Shown: positions 26,658 through 34,763 of the stretch, piece by piece | How the letters are laid out: each line of letters opens with the position of its first letter | Numbering within the stretch: position 1 is the first letter of the stretch | From: Bdellovibrionota bacterium | GTDB taxonomy: Bacteria; Bdellovibrionota_G; JALEGL01; DATDPG01 | Length of the DNA stretch: 41,797 bases | NCBI GenBank assembly: GCA_035292885.1 | Contig: DATDPG010000014.1 | Location: 1-41,797, forward strand | Reading direction: 5' to 3' | Program-made: the position numbers and the translations under genes | The notes under the pieces: model-generated | What the model saw: the letters and a program-made list of their open reading frames with translations, nothing else | Told to the model about the DNA's origin: nothing | Database searches by the model: none

Positions 26658-27887
26658 ATGAGGACCCTGGGACAGATCAGAAGATGGATCGTATTCGCAT
26701 CGGTTCTTCTCTCGATGAGTGGTTGTCGAAAGACGCTGAATCCTCAGTTCTTGCCGAAGAGCGGAGAGATTGATGTGCCCCTGAATGCCGTAGGGTTTGT
26801 TTCCTTTACGGGAGACTCCGCGATTCGAGACAGCGACATCAACACGGACAATTTCCGATTTACGGAATGCGCGGACCAGAACGGATCTGGGGGCGATTCA
26901 CAGAATTCGTCATCCTCGTCCGATTCTTCGAATGACAGTTCCGGTTCGCAGAGCGGTGACTCGAAGGAGAAGACCAAAACACAATCCACTGCGGGATCCG
27001 CCACTCCCGGAAGACTTTGGTGGCGGACGCTTCCTTCCGATGAACCCTCGAGCAACGGTACGCAGAAAGGGGTTGTTACCGAAGTGTACTTTATTCCCTA
27101 TGGCCCCCCCGGTTCCCGCTCCCCGCTGAAGGAGGGGACGGATTACTGTTTCGAAGTGGCCGGTACGGTGAAGGATGAAGGCGGAAACGAGGCCCTGACC
27201 GGCAGCACGACGTTTACCACCGAATCCAGCTCCTCGTTCAGTTTTGCGGCGCCGGGGAAACCGGTTCAAGCGGAGTTGATCGTCCGAGAAGACCCCATCT
27301 GGCCGCAAGACATGGTCGTTCTGCATTTTACCAAGGCCTTAAATCCAAACGAAGTTCTGGAAGGAACTTATGCGTGCCGGACTCGCGAAGACATTCCGCG
27401 AGATGAGTTTGATAACGGAAAGGATAACGGGACGGAAGAGCCGGACAAAACGCCTCCTCAAGCAAAGACTCGAAAGGGAGGAAAATCCGTAAGTCGTACG
27501 GTCTCAAGCGCCGATGAAGAATGTTCTTCCGGCTTCCGATCCCCCGCAAATGTCGTTCTGCTGGAAAACTTGGACGAAAAAGACGGTGTGGTTTTGGCGG
27601 ATTTCAACACTTATGCCGTCGGCGGGTTGTTCGCCGGCGATCAGAATGCGGATATCGAGTATCGGATCGAAGTGGACATCGGCTCTTCGCGTAAGGATTC
27701 CAGCGGAAAAGCTCGCGTGTCGATCATGGGTCCGGATACGGGCCCGGCGTCATTTCGAATTAGAGACGATGGCATCGTTAAGAGCGCGGATGACGTGAGG
27801 AAAGATGTCATCGCCTCGGTGTCTGAGTCTGAGTCCAAAATTCGACAGGGTTATGCAGCGTTTATCGAACTGGGCCGTACGCACTAG
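26658..27887 (+). CDS. Putative lipoprotein with Ig-like domain and Ser/Asp-rich stretch
   Basis: A 409-residue lipoprotein: signal peptide ending SMSGC (Cys 23), then EIDVPLNAVGFVSFTGD, the opening typical of the Big_5/SbsA Ig-like domain in surface proteins. It is interrupted at about 75-115 by a low-complexity stretch rich in Ser, Asp and Gly, probably disordered. A second beta-rich part begins near 205 (PVQAELIVREDPIWPQDMVV) with another charged insert near 250-290. The 124-base gap upstream holds a TAGAAT (26644-26649) that could be a -10 box, but no good -35. Function unknown; cell surface is likely. Confidence 0.8.
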   Translation: MRTLGQIRRWIVFASVLLSMSGCRKTLNPQFLPKSGEIDVPLNAVGFVSFTGDSAIRDSDINTDNFRFTECADQNGSGGDSQNSSSSSDSSNDSSGSQSGDSKEKTKTQSTAGSATPGRLWWRTLPSDEPSSNGTQKGVVTEVYFIPYGPPGSRSPLKEGTDYCFEVAGTVKDEGGNEALTGSTTFTTESSSSFSFAAPGKPVQAELIVREDPIWPQDMVVLHFTKALNPNEVLEGTYACRTREDIPRDEFDNGKDNGTEEPDKTPPQAKTRKGGKSVSRTVSSADEECSSGFRSPANVVLLENLDEKDGVVLADFNTYAVGGLFAGDQNADIEYRIEVDIGSSRKDSSGKARVSIMGPDTGPASFRIRDDGIVKSADDVRKDVIASVSESESKIRQGYAAFIELGRTH

Positions 27888-27949
27888 AAAAGAGGCCCGG
27901 CCGCAGCACGTTGGGCTTTTGTTTACAGCATGGTAATTTATACGTCCCC

Positions 27950-28432
27950 GTGAAATCTTCCCGATCCTCACGTTCGCAGCTATCCACGGTACGAATGATC
28001 GATATCGCGCCTAAGAAGGTGACCGAGAGAGTGGCGAAGGCCCACGGTGTCGTGAGGCTCTCCGAGAAAACTCTCCGATCCATTGAAAGGGGCGAGGTGC
28101 CGAAAGGGGACGTCCTCGCGGTGGCGCGCGTGGCCGGAATCATGGCGGCCAAAGAAACGTCCAGGATCCTTCCGCTCTGCCATCCGATCCCGTTGGAATC
28201 GGTCGATGTGGAATTCACGCTTCGCCATCGTCCGACGGAAATCGAAGTGAGGACGACAGCTCGCGCGACCTGGAAAACAGGGGTTGAAATGGAAGCCTTG
28301 GCCGCGGCGGCGGCGGCCGCGCTCACGATCTACGATATGTGCAAGTCGCTGGAGCGGGGGATTACCCTCGAGCGATTGGAACTTGCGGAGAAACGAGGGG
28401 GCCGCAGCGGAATCTGGGTGCGTCGATCGTGA
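27950..28432 (+). CDS. moaC: Cyclic pyranopterin monophosphate synthase MoaC
   Basis: A 160-residue MoaC, which converts the MoaA product to cyclic pyranopterin monophosphate in molybdenum cofactor synthesis. Conserved stretches are KGDVLAVARVAGIMAAKET, ILPLCHPIPLESVDVEF and TGVEMEALAAAAAAALTIYDMCK, with the active-site Lys and Asp of the family. GTG 27950 gives a normal family length; ATG 27995 (MIDIAPKKVTERV) and TTG 27911 are alternatives. No other moa gene is nearby. The stop overlaps the next gene start (GTGA). Confidence 0.95.
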   Translation: MKSSRSSRSQLSTVRMIDIAPKKVTERVAKAHGVVRLSEKTLRSIERGEVPKGDVLAVARVAGIMAAKETSRILPLCHPIPLESVDVEFTLRHRPTEIEVRTTARATWKTGVEMEALAAAAAAALTIYDMCKSLERGITLERLELAEKRGGRSGIWVRRS

Positions 28433-29028
28433 TCTGGCCATCATGGGCCGTGATCTATCTCTTCCCGGGTCTGTTGTGTGGGATCGTGGTTGCGTTTGCA
28501 ATCGGGCTGATCCGCGCTCTTAAGGAAAGGAGTGCCGAAGGGACCCTTCCTACAGTTCCCGACCTGGACAAGAGTTTAATCGCGGCGCTTGTCCAAAGCG
28601 GAGATGTCGGCCAGGCCCTAAAGAAAATGGAAGGCCTGGTACGTGAGCATCCGGAATATCCCGATCTTCAGCACCATGTAGCCGTTTTGTTACGGGCAAG
28701 CGGCCGTTTCGAGGACGCTCGTCGGGCTTGGCAGACATCGATTCGCCTCAACCAAAACTACGTCGAGGCCCGTCTGGGCCTGGCCGATCTGCTCTACGGC
28801 TTAGAAGACCTAGAGGGAGCCGAGGAACAGTTTTCCGAAGCGGTTCGGCTGCGACCGCAGTTCGCCGATGCTCAACTCGGACTAGGGAAAACGCTTCTTA
28901 AATTAGGTAAGGTCGATCAAGCAATACACGCCTTGGAGAAAGCCAAGGCCATCAACCCTTCCCTCCACGCGGCAGAAGAATTGCTGGGTGAATGCCGAAA
29001 GATTTCTCATGCGCCAAGAAAGGCATAG
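28429..29028 (+). CDS. Membrane-anchored TPR protein
   Basis: A 199-residue protein. One N-terminal transmembrane helix (about 3-25, WAVIYLFPGLLCGIVVAFAIG) is followed by a short linker and tetratricopeptide repeats from about 48 to 190 (ALVQSGDVGQALKKMEGLVR, LRASGRFEDARRAWQTSIRL, LEDLEGAEEQFSEAVRLRP, LLKLGKVDQAIHALEKAKAI). I place the start at GTG 28429, which overlaps the moaC stop; earlier in-frame starts lie inside moaC. The layout resembles LapB/YciM-like anchored TPR proteins, but the rubredoxin-type metal domain of LapB is not seen. Function unknown. Confidence 0.85.
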   Translation: MIWPSWAVIYLFPGLLCGIVVAFAIGLIRALKERSAEGTLPTVPDLDKSLIAALVQSGDVGQALKKMEGLVREHPEYPDLQHHVAVLLRASGRFEDARRAWQTSIRLNQNYVEARLGLADLLYGLEDLEGAEEQFSEAVRLRPQFADAQLGLGKTLLKLGKVDQAIHALEKAKAINPSLHAAEELLGECRKISHAPRKA

Positions 29029-29119
29029 ATCGAATTCCGGCGTGACCAGAATATTAAATGATATCAAGAAGTTACCGTCAGTTTTTCGTAGGCGTTGTTG
29101 GCACGCTCGTTGCGGTAGA

Positions 29120-29764
29120 ATGAATTTAATGGACCCCAGATATCAGGCAAGAACATTCTTTTTGGTTATCGGCCTTGCAGGGGTTATCGCCCGGCCGGCG
29201 CTGGCACTTCCTCCATCCTCTACTCACGTCTCGACACGGGATTTTTCGGGATTAGGGATCAACCGCGGATCAGTCAACGGTGGCTTCGATTTTGGTCCGC
29301 GTTCATCGTTGCAGTTCGGTGGGTCGCGTGGATACGATCCCTACTACGACAGGTACGACAACTTTTCCTCGGGAATGTTGCCTCGCAATTACTACCCGGA
29401 CACCGGTATGTATAGCTACCTCCTGGCCCGATACAGCCTGCAGCAACCGACGACCGCTAACTTGATCAGCAATGTTTTCGATCTTTTCCTGGGTGACAGC
29501 GGGACGTTTGCCGACCGTTGGACGAATTTCTGGAAACAAGGCCTTTTGAAGCCGCTGGGGATGAAAGCGGTCGCAGCCGTCCTAGGTCGGACGAAGATCG
29601 ATTCGTATCTTTCGGTGGCCGATCGGTATAAACGGGGTCTCACCCGGTCCGGCGGCCAAGTGTTAAGACCGTTCCAGCAATTCGCTTGTAACCGATTTGG
29701 TCAGCAGCTCCGGGGATCCTCGTATTCCCAAGTGGGCGATGTTTTTCGTCACTTAGGTTACTAA
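29120..29764 (+). CDS. Secreted protein of unknown function
   Basis: A 214-residue protein with a clear signal peptide (RTFFLVIGLAGVIARPALALP, about 10-31). The mature part opens with a Gly/Ser/Tyr/Asp-rich stretch (PRSSLQFGGSRGYDPYYDRYD) and ends in a more helical region with hydrophobic patches (LISNVFDLFLGDSGTFADRW). I recognise no family. ATG 29120 and ATG 29129 are both possible; longer in-frame starts add a basic segment that would spoil the signal peptide. The next gene begins 20 bases later and also encodes an exported protein. Confidence 0.7.
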   Translation: MNLMDPRYQARTFFLVIGLAGVIARPALALPPSSTHVSTRDFSGLGINRGSVNGGFDFGPRSSLQFGGSRGYDPYYDRYDNFSSGMLPRNYYPDTGMYSYLLARYSLQQPTTANLISNVFDLFLGDSGTFADRWTNFWKQGLLKPLGMKAVAAVLGRTKIDSYLSVADRYKRGLTRSGGQVLRPFQQFACNRFGQQLRGSSYSQVGDVFRHLGY

Positions 29765-29783
29765 TATTGCGTAAAATAGCGCC

Positions 29784-30197
29784 GTGAAGTTCGTGATGCG
29801 GCAATCGTTTCTATTCCTGGTCGTTCTTTTCGTTTTTGCCGCGAGTTGCGGAAAGCCGAGGGTTCAGAAATTATCCGAGCGGGCCGATTCCTACAATCGG
29901 GCGCTTCGGTGGTCCAGCATCACGGCGGCAAGCACGTTAATCGCCGAAGATGTTCGTCGATCGGTGATTCAGGACTTGCTGCAAAAGATCGGCCGGAATC
30001 GAATCGTGGACTACTCGATAGTCGACCTTGGTGTGGATCCCGAAGAGATCAAAGCGAGCATCCTGGTCGAGTTCAGCTATTACGGAATATCCGATCAGGA
30101 CCTGAAATATCGCCAAGAAGTTCAAAACTGGGCGTGGGATTCACGGCAGAGGGATTGGTTTCTGCGCGAAAGCCGAGATCTTCCCGCGCCGAAGTAA
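29784..30197 (+). CDS. Putative small lipoprotein
   Basis: A 137-residue protein with a signal peptide ending FAASC (Cys 22). The mature part is mixed alpha/beta with a helix (SERADSYNRALRWSSITAAS) and strands IVDYSIVDLGVDP and KASILVEFSYYGI, and ends QNWAWDSRQRDWFLRES. The pattern is like small NTF2/cystatin-type periplasmic domains, but I cannot assign it. GTG 29784 is used; an ATG at 29796 is possible. The stop codon TAA touches the palindromic element that follows. Confidence 0.75.
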   Translation: MKFVMRQSFLFLVVLFVFAASCGKPRVQKLSERADSYNRALRWSSITAASTLIAEDVRRSVIQDLLQKIGRNRIVDYSIVDLGVDPEEIKASILVEFSYYGISDQDLKYRQEVQNWAWDSRQRDWFLRESRDLPAPK

Positions 30198-30362
30198 GGA
30201 CCCGTGACAAAATAACCTAGACATTTTTGCTTGGTCTTTTGAACCAGCTCTTCGTTGTTCGTCCTCGCGTTAGTGCCTCTGGCTAGCGCTTCGTCCTCAC
30301 GCCTCGATCTGATTCAAAATCCGTTGCGCAAAAATTGTCTACCTTATTTTGTCACGGGTCCT
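30197..30362. repeat. Long imperfect palindrome (element B) between convergent genes
   Basis: AGGACCCGTGAC (30197-30208) pairs with GTCACGGGTCCT (30351-30362). The pairing continues through AAAATAA/TTATTTT-type bases, GACATTTTTGC with GCAAAAATTGTC (to about 30230 and 30328), and TTTTGAACCAGCTC with GATCTGATTCAAAA. The core carries TCGTCCTCGCGT, related to elements 0 and A. It fills the whole gap between a plus-strand stop (30195-30197) and a minus-strand stop (30368), so it may serve as a two-way terminator. Confidence 0.85.
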
Positions 30363-30367
30363 AATGT

Positions 30368-31708
30368 CTAAGCGTCCATCCGAATCTTGTCTGAAAGCAA
30401 GGAGCGGTTTCGGCGAACCTGACTCTGCGAACCGTCTTTTACAAGATCCGCAGCCGTCATCGATTTGGAAAAATAAAATCCCTGCCCAAAGGCGACGCCT
30501 GTTTTCATCAAAAAAGCGAGTTCCTCACGGCTCTCGATCCCTTCTGCGATAATGATGGCATCTATTTTTTTGGCCAGAGCGCAAAGCAGGCGGAGCATTT
30601 CTTGTTTGATTGGACTTCGGTTGATTCCGCGGACCATGGACAGATCGAATTTAAGGTACCGCGGATTAAGTTCCACAATCGCTTCCAGCGTCGAATAGCC
30701 GGTCCCGGCGTCGTCAATGGCGATCGCCATGCCGATATCGGTGTAATAGCGCATCGCTTCGCGGAACGATGAAAAATTCTCGATGGCGGCCCGCTCCGTT
30801 AACTCGAATACGATATTGGAGGGTTTTTTGTCCACGTCCCGGAGAAGATCTTCCAGGTATTTTCCTCGAAACTCGGGGTCGTGAATCGTATGGGGAATCG
30901 TGTTGATGAAAAGTTTGCAGTCGGAGGGAAGCGGAGCCGCTGATCGGAGCGCCATCTTCCGGCAGAGGCGATCGAGTTCGAACACCAGTCCGGCGTCCCG
31001 CGCCAGGGTGAACAAGAGGGTGGGGGATTCAAAAACGGTCCCGGCGGGACCCCGGCTTAAGGCTTCGTATCCCATGATTGTGCCGGTATTGAGATTCACA
31101 ATCGGCTGAAAAAGCGTCGTCACCTCCTCGGACAGAATCAATCGCTGTAGTCTCTCTTTGTTCCGTATTTCCGTACGCGGAGATTGCAGATAAGCCATTT
31201 CCCGTGCCTCATCGATCAACCGATGCAGCAGCCGCCGAATCCGAATCAACGGGTTGTGAACAACAAACGAATAGCCGATCAGGAGTCGCGGCTTTTCCTT
31301 CGTGTAGTGATAAAGCAAAGCGAAAACCTGCGGGAAAAGATATTCCTGGACGCGGTCGGCGACCATTTCCACATCGTGCTTTTGAAGTTTGCCCGTCTCC
31401 CGTTTATCTCTTTTTTCGGAGAGAAAGATCATGAAGCCGGTGCCGCCGATGTCCGAAATCGCAAGCAGGTCGTTTTTCCGGACGATGGATCCCTGCATTC
31501 GCTTCAATAATTTCGTGATGTCGCGAAGAATTTTGTCGAACACCTTCGGGCCGTGAGCTTCTTCAACCCGGTCGAGGCCGTTGATGTTGAGATAGAGCAT
31601 CCCGATCGCAAGGTCGTCCCGTAGCCACTGCTCGAGGTCCGGCAGGAGGGCTACGTAGTGAGGCAAATGACTGACCGGATCGACGAAGTGCAGGGTTTTG
31701 CTATCCAT
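30368..31708 (-). CDS. EAL-domain protein with degenerate GGDEF domain
   Basis: A 446-residue cytoplasmic protein of c-di-GMP signalling. The N-terminal GGDEF-like domain (about 1-180) has GGTGF (88-92) in place of GGDEF, so it should not make c-di-GMP. The EAL domain (about 190-430) keeps the key residues: E215 in YEALSR, N269, E305 in ELTER, D332/D333 in IDDAGTGYS, K353, E389 in AEGIES and Q409 in GQGF. It is therefore a probable phosphodiesterase, perhaps with GTP binding by the dead domain as a control. It lies 71 bases after tadC on the same strand. Confidence 0.92.
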   Translation of the reverse strand: MDSKTLHFVDPVSHLPHYVALLPDLEQWLRDDLAIGMLYLNINGLDRVEEAHGPKVFDKILRDITKLLKRMQGSIVRKNDLLAISDIGGTGFMIFLSEKRDKRETGKLQKHDVEMVADRVQEYLFPQVFALLYHYTKEKPRLLIGYSFVVHNPLIRIRRLLHRLIDEAREMAYLQSPRTEIRNKERLQRLILSEEVTTLFQPIVNLNTGTIMGYEALSRGPAGTVFESPTLLFTLARDAGLVFELDRLCRKMALRSAAPLPSDCKLFINTIPHTIHDPEFRGKYLEDLLRDVDKKPSNIVFELTERAAIENFSSFREAMRYYTDIGMAIAIDDAGTGYSTLEAIVELNPRYLKFDLSMVRGINRSPIKQEMLRLLCALAKKIDAIIIAEGIESREELAFLMKTGVAFGQGFYFSKSMTAADLVKDGSQSQVRRNRSLLSDKIRMDA

Positions 31709-31779
31709 GATTTGATTCTACGAAAGGCGAATAATATCAATAATATAGCGGATTAGTCGGGTCTTGGCTAGGGGGCGGG

Positions 31780-32646
31780 TTAAGACCCTGAAAATAAACG
31801 CATTCCGATGGGGGCAAAGAGCAAAATAAAGACCACGGGGAAGATCAATCCAATCAGAGGAAGGAGCATTTTGACCGGAGCTTTCTGCGCCTGTTCTTCG
31901 GCTTGACGCACCAAATCTTTTCGGAGCGCTTCGCTTTGAAGACGAAGCAGGCTGCCCAGACTCGACCCCAATTCTTCCGATTGCCGGATCGCGGAAGCCC
32001 ATAACGTTAGCGATTCCACACCGGTTCGGTCCGAAAGGCGCGTGAACGCTTGCGATCGAGTGTTGCCCATTTTCACGTGCTTCAGCGTCATCGCAAGTTC
32101 GTCGCGCAAGGGATGATTCGAGTCTCGAAGAATGATTTCTTCCACGGCTGCCACGAGATCGAGTCCGGCCTCCAGAGCTAAAGTCAGTAGGTCGAGATAA
32201 TAAGGAAGAGCGAGGACGATCTCCCGCTGTCGTTTTCGGATCGCCGCCTGAATTCGCATGGACGGCCAGATGAAGCCGGCCAAAGGAAGCACAACTAGCA
32301 AAACGGGGAGATCCGTTGCGAGCCAAAGGCAAAAGCCGAGAATCATTCCGCCGAGACAGAAGAGAATCTTTGTTGTGACAAATGATCCGGCCGAGGAGGA
32401 GGATAGTCCAGCCCGCTCAAGGGTCTTACCGATCGTCTCCAAGGATGATTTCGGAAATCGTTGATGAACGTTATGGACGGCCCAAGCATAGAGCGCGGGA
32501 AGGAAAGCGGAGACGGAGCGAGGTTTCTCTTTGCGTTCCTTGTGGATCTCCACCGACCGATAAAAGTTCGTGAGAAAACCTGAGGTAGGTACGGAGAGAT
32601 ACCGCAGCGCAAAGAAAATGCAGCCTATTCCGACCCATTCCATCAT
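31780..32646 (-). CDS. tadC: Tad secretion inner-membrane protein TadC
   Basis: A 288-residue platform protein with a T2SSF domain. Membrane helices are seen at the start (WVGIGCIFFALRYLSV), at about 110-150 (ILFCLGGMILGFCLWLAT and VLLVVLPLAGFIWPSM) and at the C-terminus (LLPLIGLIFPVVFILLFAP). The domain shows LPYYLDLLTLALEAGLDLVAAVEEI and EELGSSLGSLLRLQSEALR. The ATG at 32646 overlaps the tadB stop (ATGA). It pairs with TadB to form the platform for the Tad pilus motor. Confidence 0.92.
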   Translation of the reverse strand: MMEWVGIGCIFFALRYLSVPTSGFLTNFYRSVEIHKERKEKPRSVSAFLPALYAWAVHNVHQRFPKSSLETIGKTLERAGLSSSSAGSFVTTKILFCLGGMILGFCLWLATDLPVLLVVLPLAGFIWPSMRIQAAIRKRQREIVLALPYYLDLLTLALEAGLDLVAAVEEIILRDSNHPLRDELAMTLKHVKMGNTRSQAFTRLSDRTGVESLTLWASAIRQSEELGSSLGSLLRLQSEALRKDLVRQAEEQAQKAPVKMLLPLIGLIFPVVFILLFAPIGMRLFSGS

Positions 32647-33491
32647 CGCAAGAGCTCCGCTCGGCAAATTCGATGGATCCAAAATCCACCCAGCGTCATG
32701 GCGATCGCGCAGAGCGCGAGAAGCAGGTGGCCGGTTGTCGTGGTCAATAAAGGCTTAAGATAACCGGGCGCAATCATCTGCAAGGCCCCGGTCATAACGA
32801 TCGGCATGGCGATCGCGACCCACGTTTGTACTTTCCCTTGTGCGGTGAGCGCTGAGAGGCGGTCGCGAAGGGCCGATCGCGCGCGAATCATCTCCGCCAC
32901 ACGGTCAAAGGCTTCCGCCAGGTTCGAACCGACTCGGCGGGAAATGCCGACCGCCCGAACTACGATCTCAAGATCGCGGCTCGGAAAACGTTCGAGAAGG
33001 CTTTCCAGGGCGCTTTCCATGGATACGCCTAGGCGCAACTCCTTCAAAACCAGTTCCAGTTCTTGATTAAGGGGCGGGGGTTGCGTGCGCGTCAGAGCCT
33101 CAACGGCGCGCTCGAACGTGTGTCCTGCGCGCAGAATCGAGGAAAGCTGCGGCAACACGACCGAGAACTGTTTATGAAAGAGCGCACGACGCCGTCGCTG
33201 GAGCAGCCGCAGGAAGAGATAAGGCAAGAGCCACGCAGACGCCAGGCAGACGGCTAAGGGGAGAAGCGAACGGAAGAGCAGCGTCGCCAATAGACCTGCG
33301 AAAGCGATCCATCGAGTTCGCTGCCGGAACGTGTGCGGTTCGATGAAAAGAAATTCGTTGGCCAATCCCTGTCGGACCATTTTCAGCCATTCGGACTCCA
33401 TTCGCCGAAAGTTCGTTTCATGGCGGCGAATCACCGGCGGCAGGACCAGGAAAATCGCGAAGAACAAACAGACAGAACCGAGAGGAATCAT
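32643..33491 (-). CDS. tadB: Tad secretion inner-membrane protein TadB
   Basis: A 282-residue T2SSF-domain membrane protein. Helices lie at about 1-22, 60-98 and 225-275. The cytoplasmic domain contains LPQLSSILRAGHTFERAVEAL and GSNLAEAFDRVAEMIRAR, the usual TadB signature region. It overlaps cpaF and tadC by four bases each. It forms the inner-membrane platform with TadC. Confidence 0.93.
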   Translation of the reverse strand: MIPLGSVCLFFAIFLVLPPVIRRHETNFRRMESEWLKMVRQGLANEFLFIEPHTFRQRTRWIAFAGLLATLLFRSLLPLAVCLASAWLLPYLFLRLLQRRRRALFHKQFSVVLPQLSSILRAGHTFERAVEALTRTQPPPLNQELELVLKELRLGVSMESALESLLERFPSRDLEIVVRAVGISRRVGSNLAEAFDRVAEMIRARSALRDRLSALTAQGKVQTWVAIAMPIVMTGALQMIAPGYLKPLLTTTTGHLLLALCAIAMTLGGFWIHRICRAELLR

Positions 33492-34762
33492 GCGGCCTTC
33501 CCTAGGGGGTCCAGAATCTTCAGAAAAATCTCGCGGTCATTTGACCCCACGAGACCGAGAAAACGGGGGACGCGGCCGGTGCAGCGAAGCGTCGTGTCGC
33601 CGTGCTGCCGGAGAAAGAGATCCTGTGTGAGGATCGTTCCTTCTTCGGCCCCGCACACCTCCGTAACATGCGTTACGCGGCGCGTGCCGTCCGCCAGGCG
33701 GGCCTGAAATACGATGAGATCGAGAGCGCTCGCGATCTGTTCCCGAATCGCCCGTAAGGGCAGATCGAATCCGGCCATCAAGACCATGGTTTCCAGTCGA
33801 AGCAGGGCGTCTCGGGGAGAGTTCGCGTGAGCGGTGGTGAGGGAGCCGTCGTGACCGGTGTTCATCGCCTGCAACATGTCGAGGGCCTCGCCTCCCCGGC
33901 ATTCACCCACCACAATTCGGTCGGGTCGCATACGCAACGCATTGCGAACCAGATCGCGGATGGCCACTTCGCCCTTGCCCTCGACGTTTGCGGGTCGTGT
34001 TTCAAGCGAGACGACATGATCTTGGGGAAGCTTCAACTCGGCGGCGTCCTCGATCGTCACGATGCGCTCGTGCCGCGGAATAAATCCGGACAGAGCGTTC
34101 AGTAATGTTGTTTTTCCGGAACCGGTCCCTCCGGCGATGAGGATATTTTTCCGGATGCGGACGGATTCGCTCAGAAACGATGCCGCCTGATCCGTCAACG
34201 ATCCGAACTCGATCAATCGGGAGACGGAGAGGGGGACCTTCGAAAATTTTCGAATCGTGATCGTCGGGCCGTTGAGCGCTAAAGGAGGAATGACCGCATT
34301 GACGCGTGATCCGTCCGCCAGGCGCGCATCGACCATCGGGGAAGACTCGTCAATTCGCCGGCCCAGCGGAGAGACGATCCGATCGATGACGGAGCGAAGC
34401 GAGCTGTCGGAAATAAACTGAAACGGCGTTCGCTCGATTTTTCCGCCTCGTTCAACGTAAATTGCGGTTCGACCGTTCACCATCACTTCGGTCACGCTCG
34501 GATCTCGGAGAAGATTTTCCAGGGGTCCCAGGCCCACCGCTTCGTCCACGATATCCTGGACGAGAGCGGCGTCATCCGCCAGTCGATAATCCTGATGCAT
34601 TTTCTCCAGACATTGCCGGACGAGATTTTCCACTTTTCGACGAAGGGAAGCGCCGCGAAGTTGGGTGTAATCGGCCCGACGGAGATCGATGATCTCCAAA
34701 AGGTGTTCGTGGAGAAAAGCGCGGGCGCGGTCGCGAATCTCTTGGGGAATCGTTGACGACAT
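33488..34762 (-). CDS. cpaF: Tad pilus motor ATPase CpaF/TadA
   Basis: A 424-residue secretion ATPase of the VirB11/GspE superfamily. Walker A is [16 protein letters not shown] (about 235-250). Further signatures are [26 protein letters not shown] (Asp box), [39 protein letters not shown] (Walker B and His box). The N-terminal part includes [27 protein letters not shown] start at ATG 34762, one base after the cpaC stop; a longer in-frame reading inside cpaC has no family resemblance. It powers assembly of the Tad pilus. Confidence 0.95.
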   Translation of the reverse strand: MSSTIPQEIRDRARAFLHEHLLEIIDLRRADYTQLRGASLRRKVENLVRQCLEKMHQDYRLADDAALVQDIVDEAVGLGPLENLLRDPSVTEVMVNGRTAIYVERGGKIERTPFQFISDSSLRSVIDRIVSPLGRRIDESSPMVDARLADGSRVNAVIPPLALNGPTITIRKFSKVPLSVSRLIEFGSLTDQAASFLSESVRIRKNILIAGGTGSGKTTLLNALSGFIPRHERIVTIEDAAELKLPQDHVVSLETRPANVEGKGEVAIRDLVRNALRMRPDRIVVGECRGGEALDMLQAMNTGHDGSLTTAHANSPRDALLRLETMVLMAGFDLPLRAIREQIASALDLIVFQARLADGTRRVTHVTEVCGAEEGTILTQDLFLRQHGDTTLRCTGRVPRFLGLVGSNDREIFLKILDPLGKAA

Positions 34763-34763
34763 G

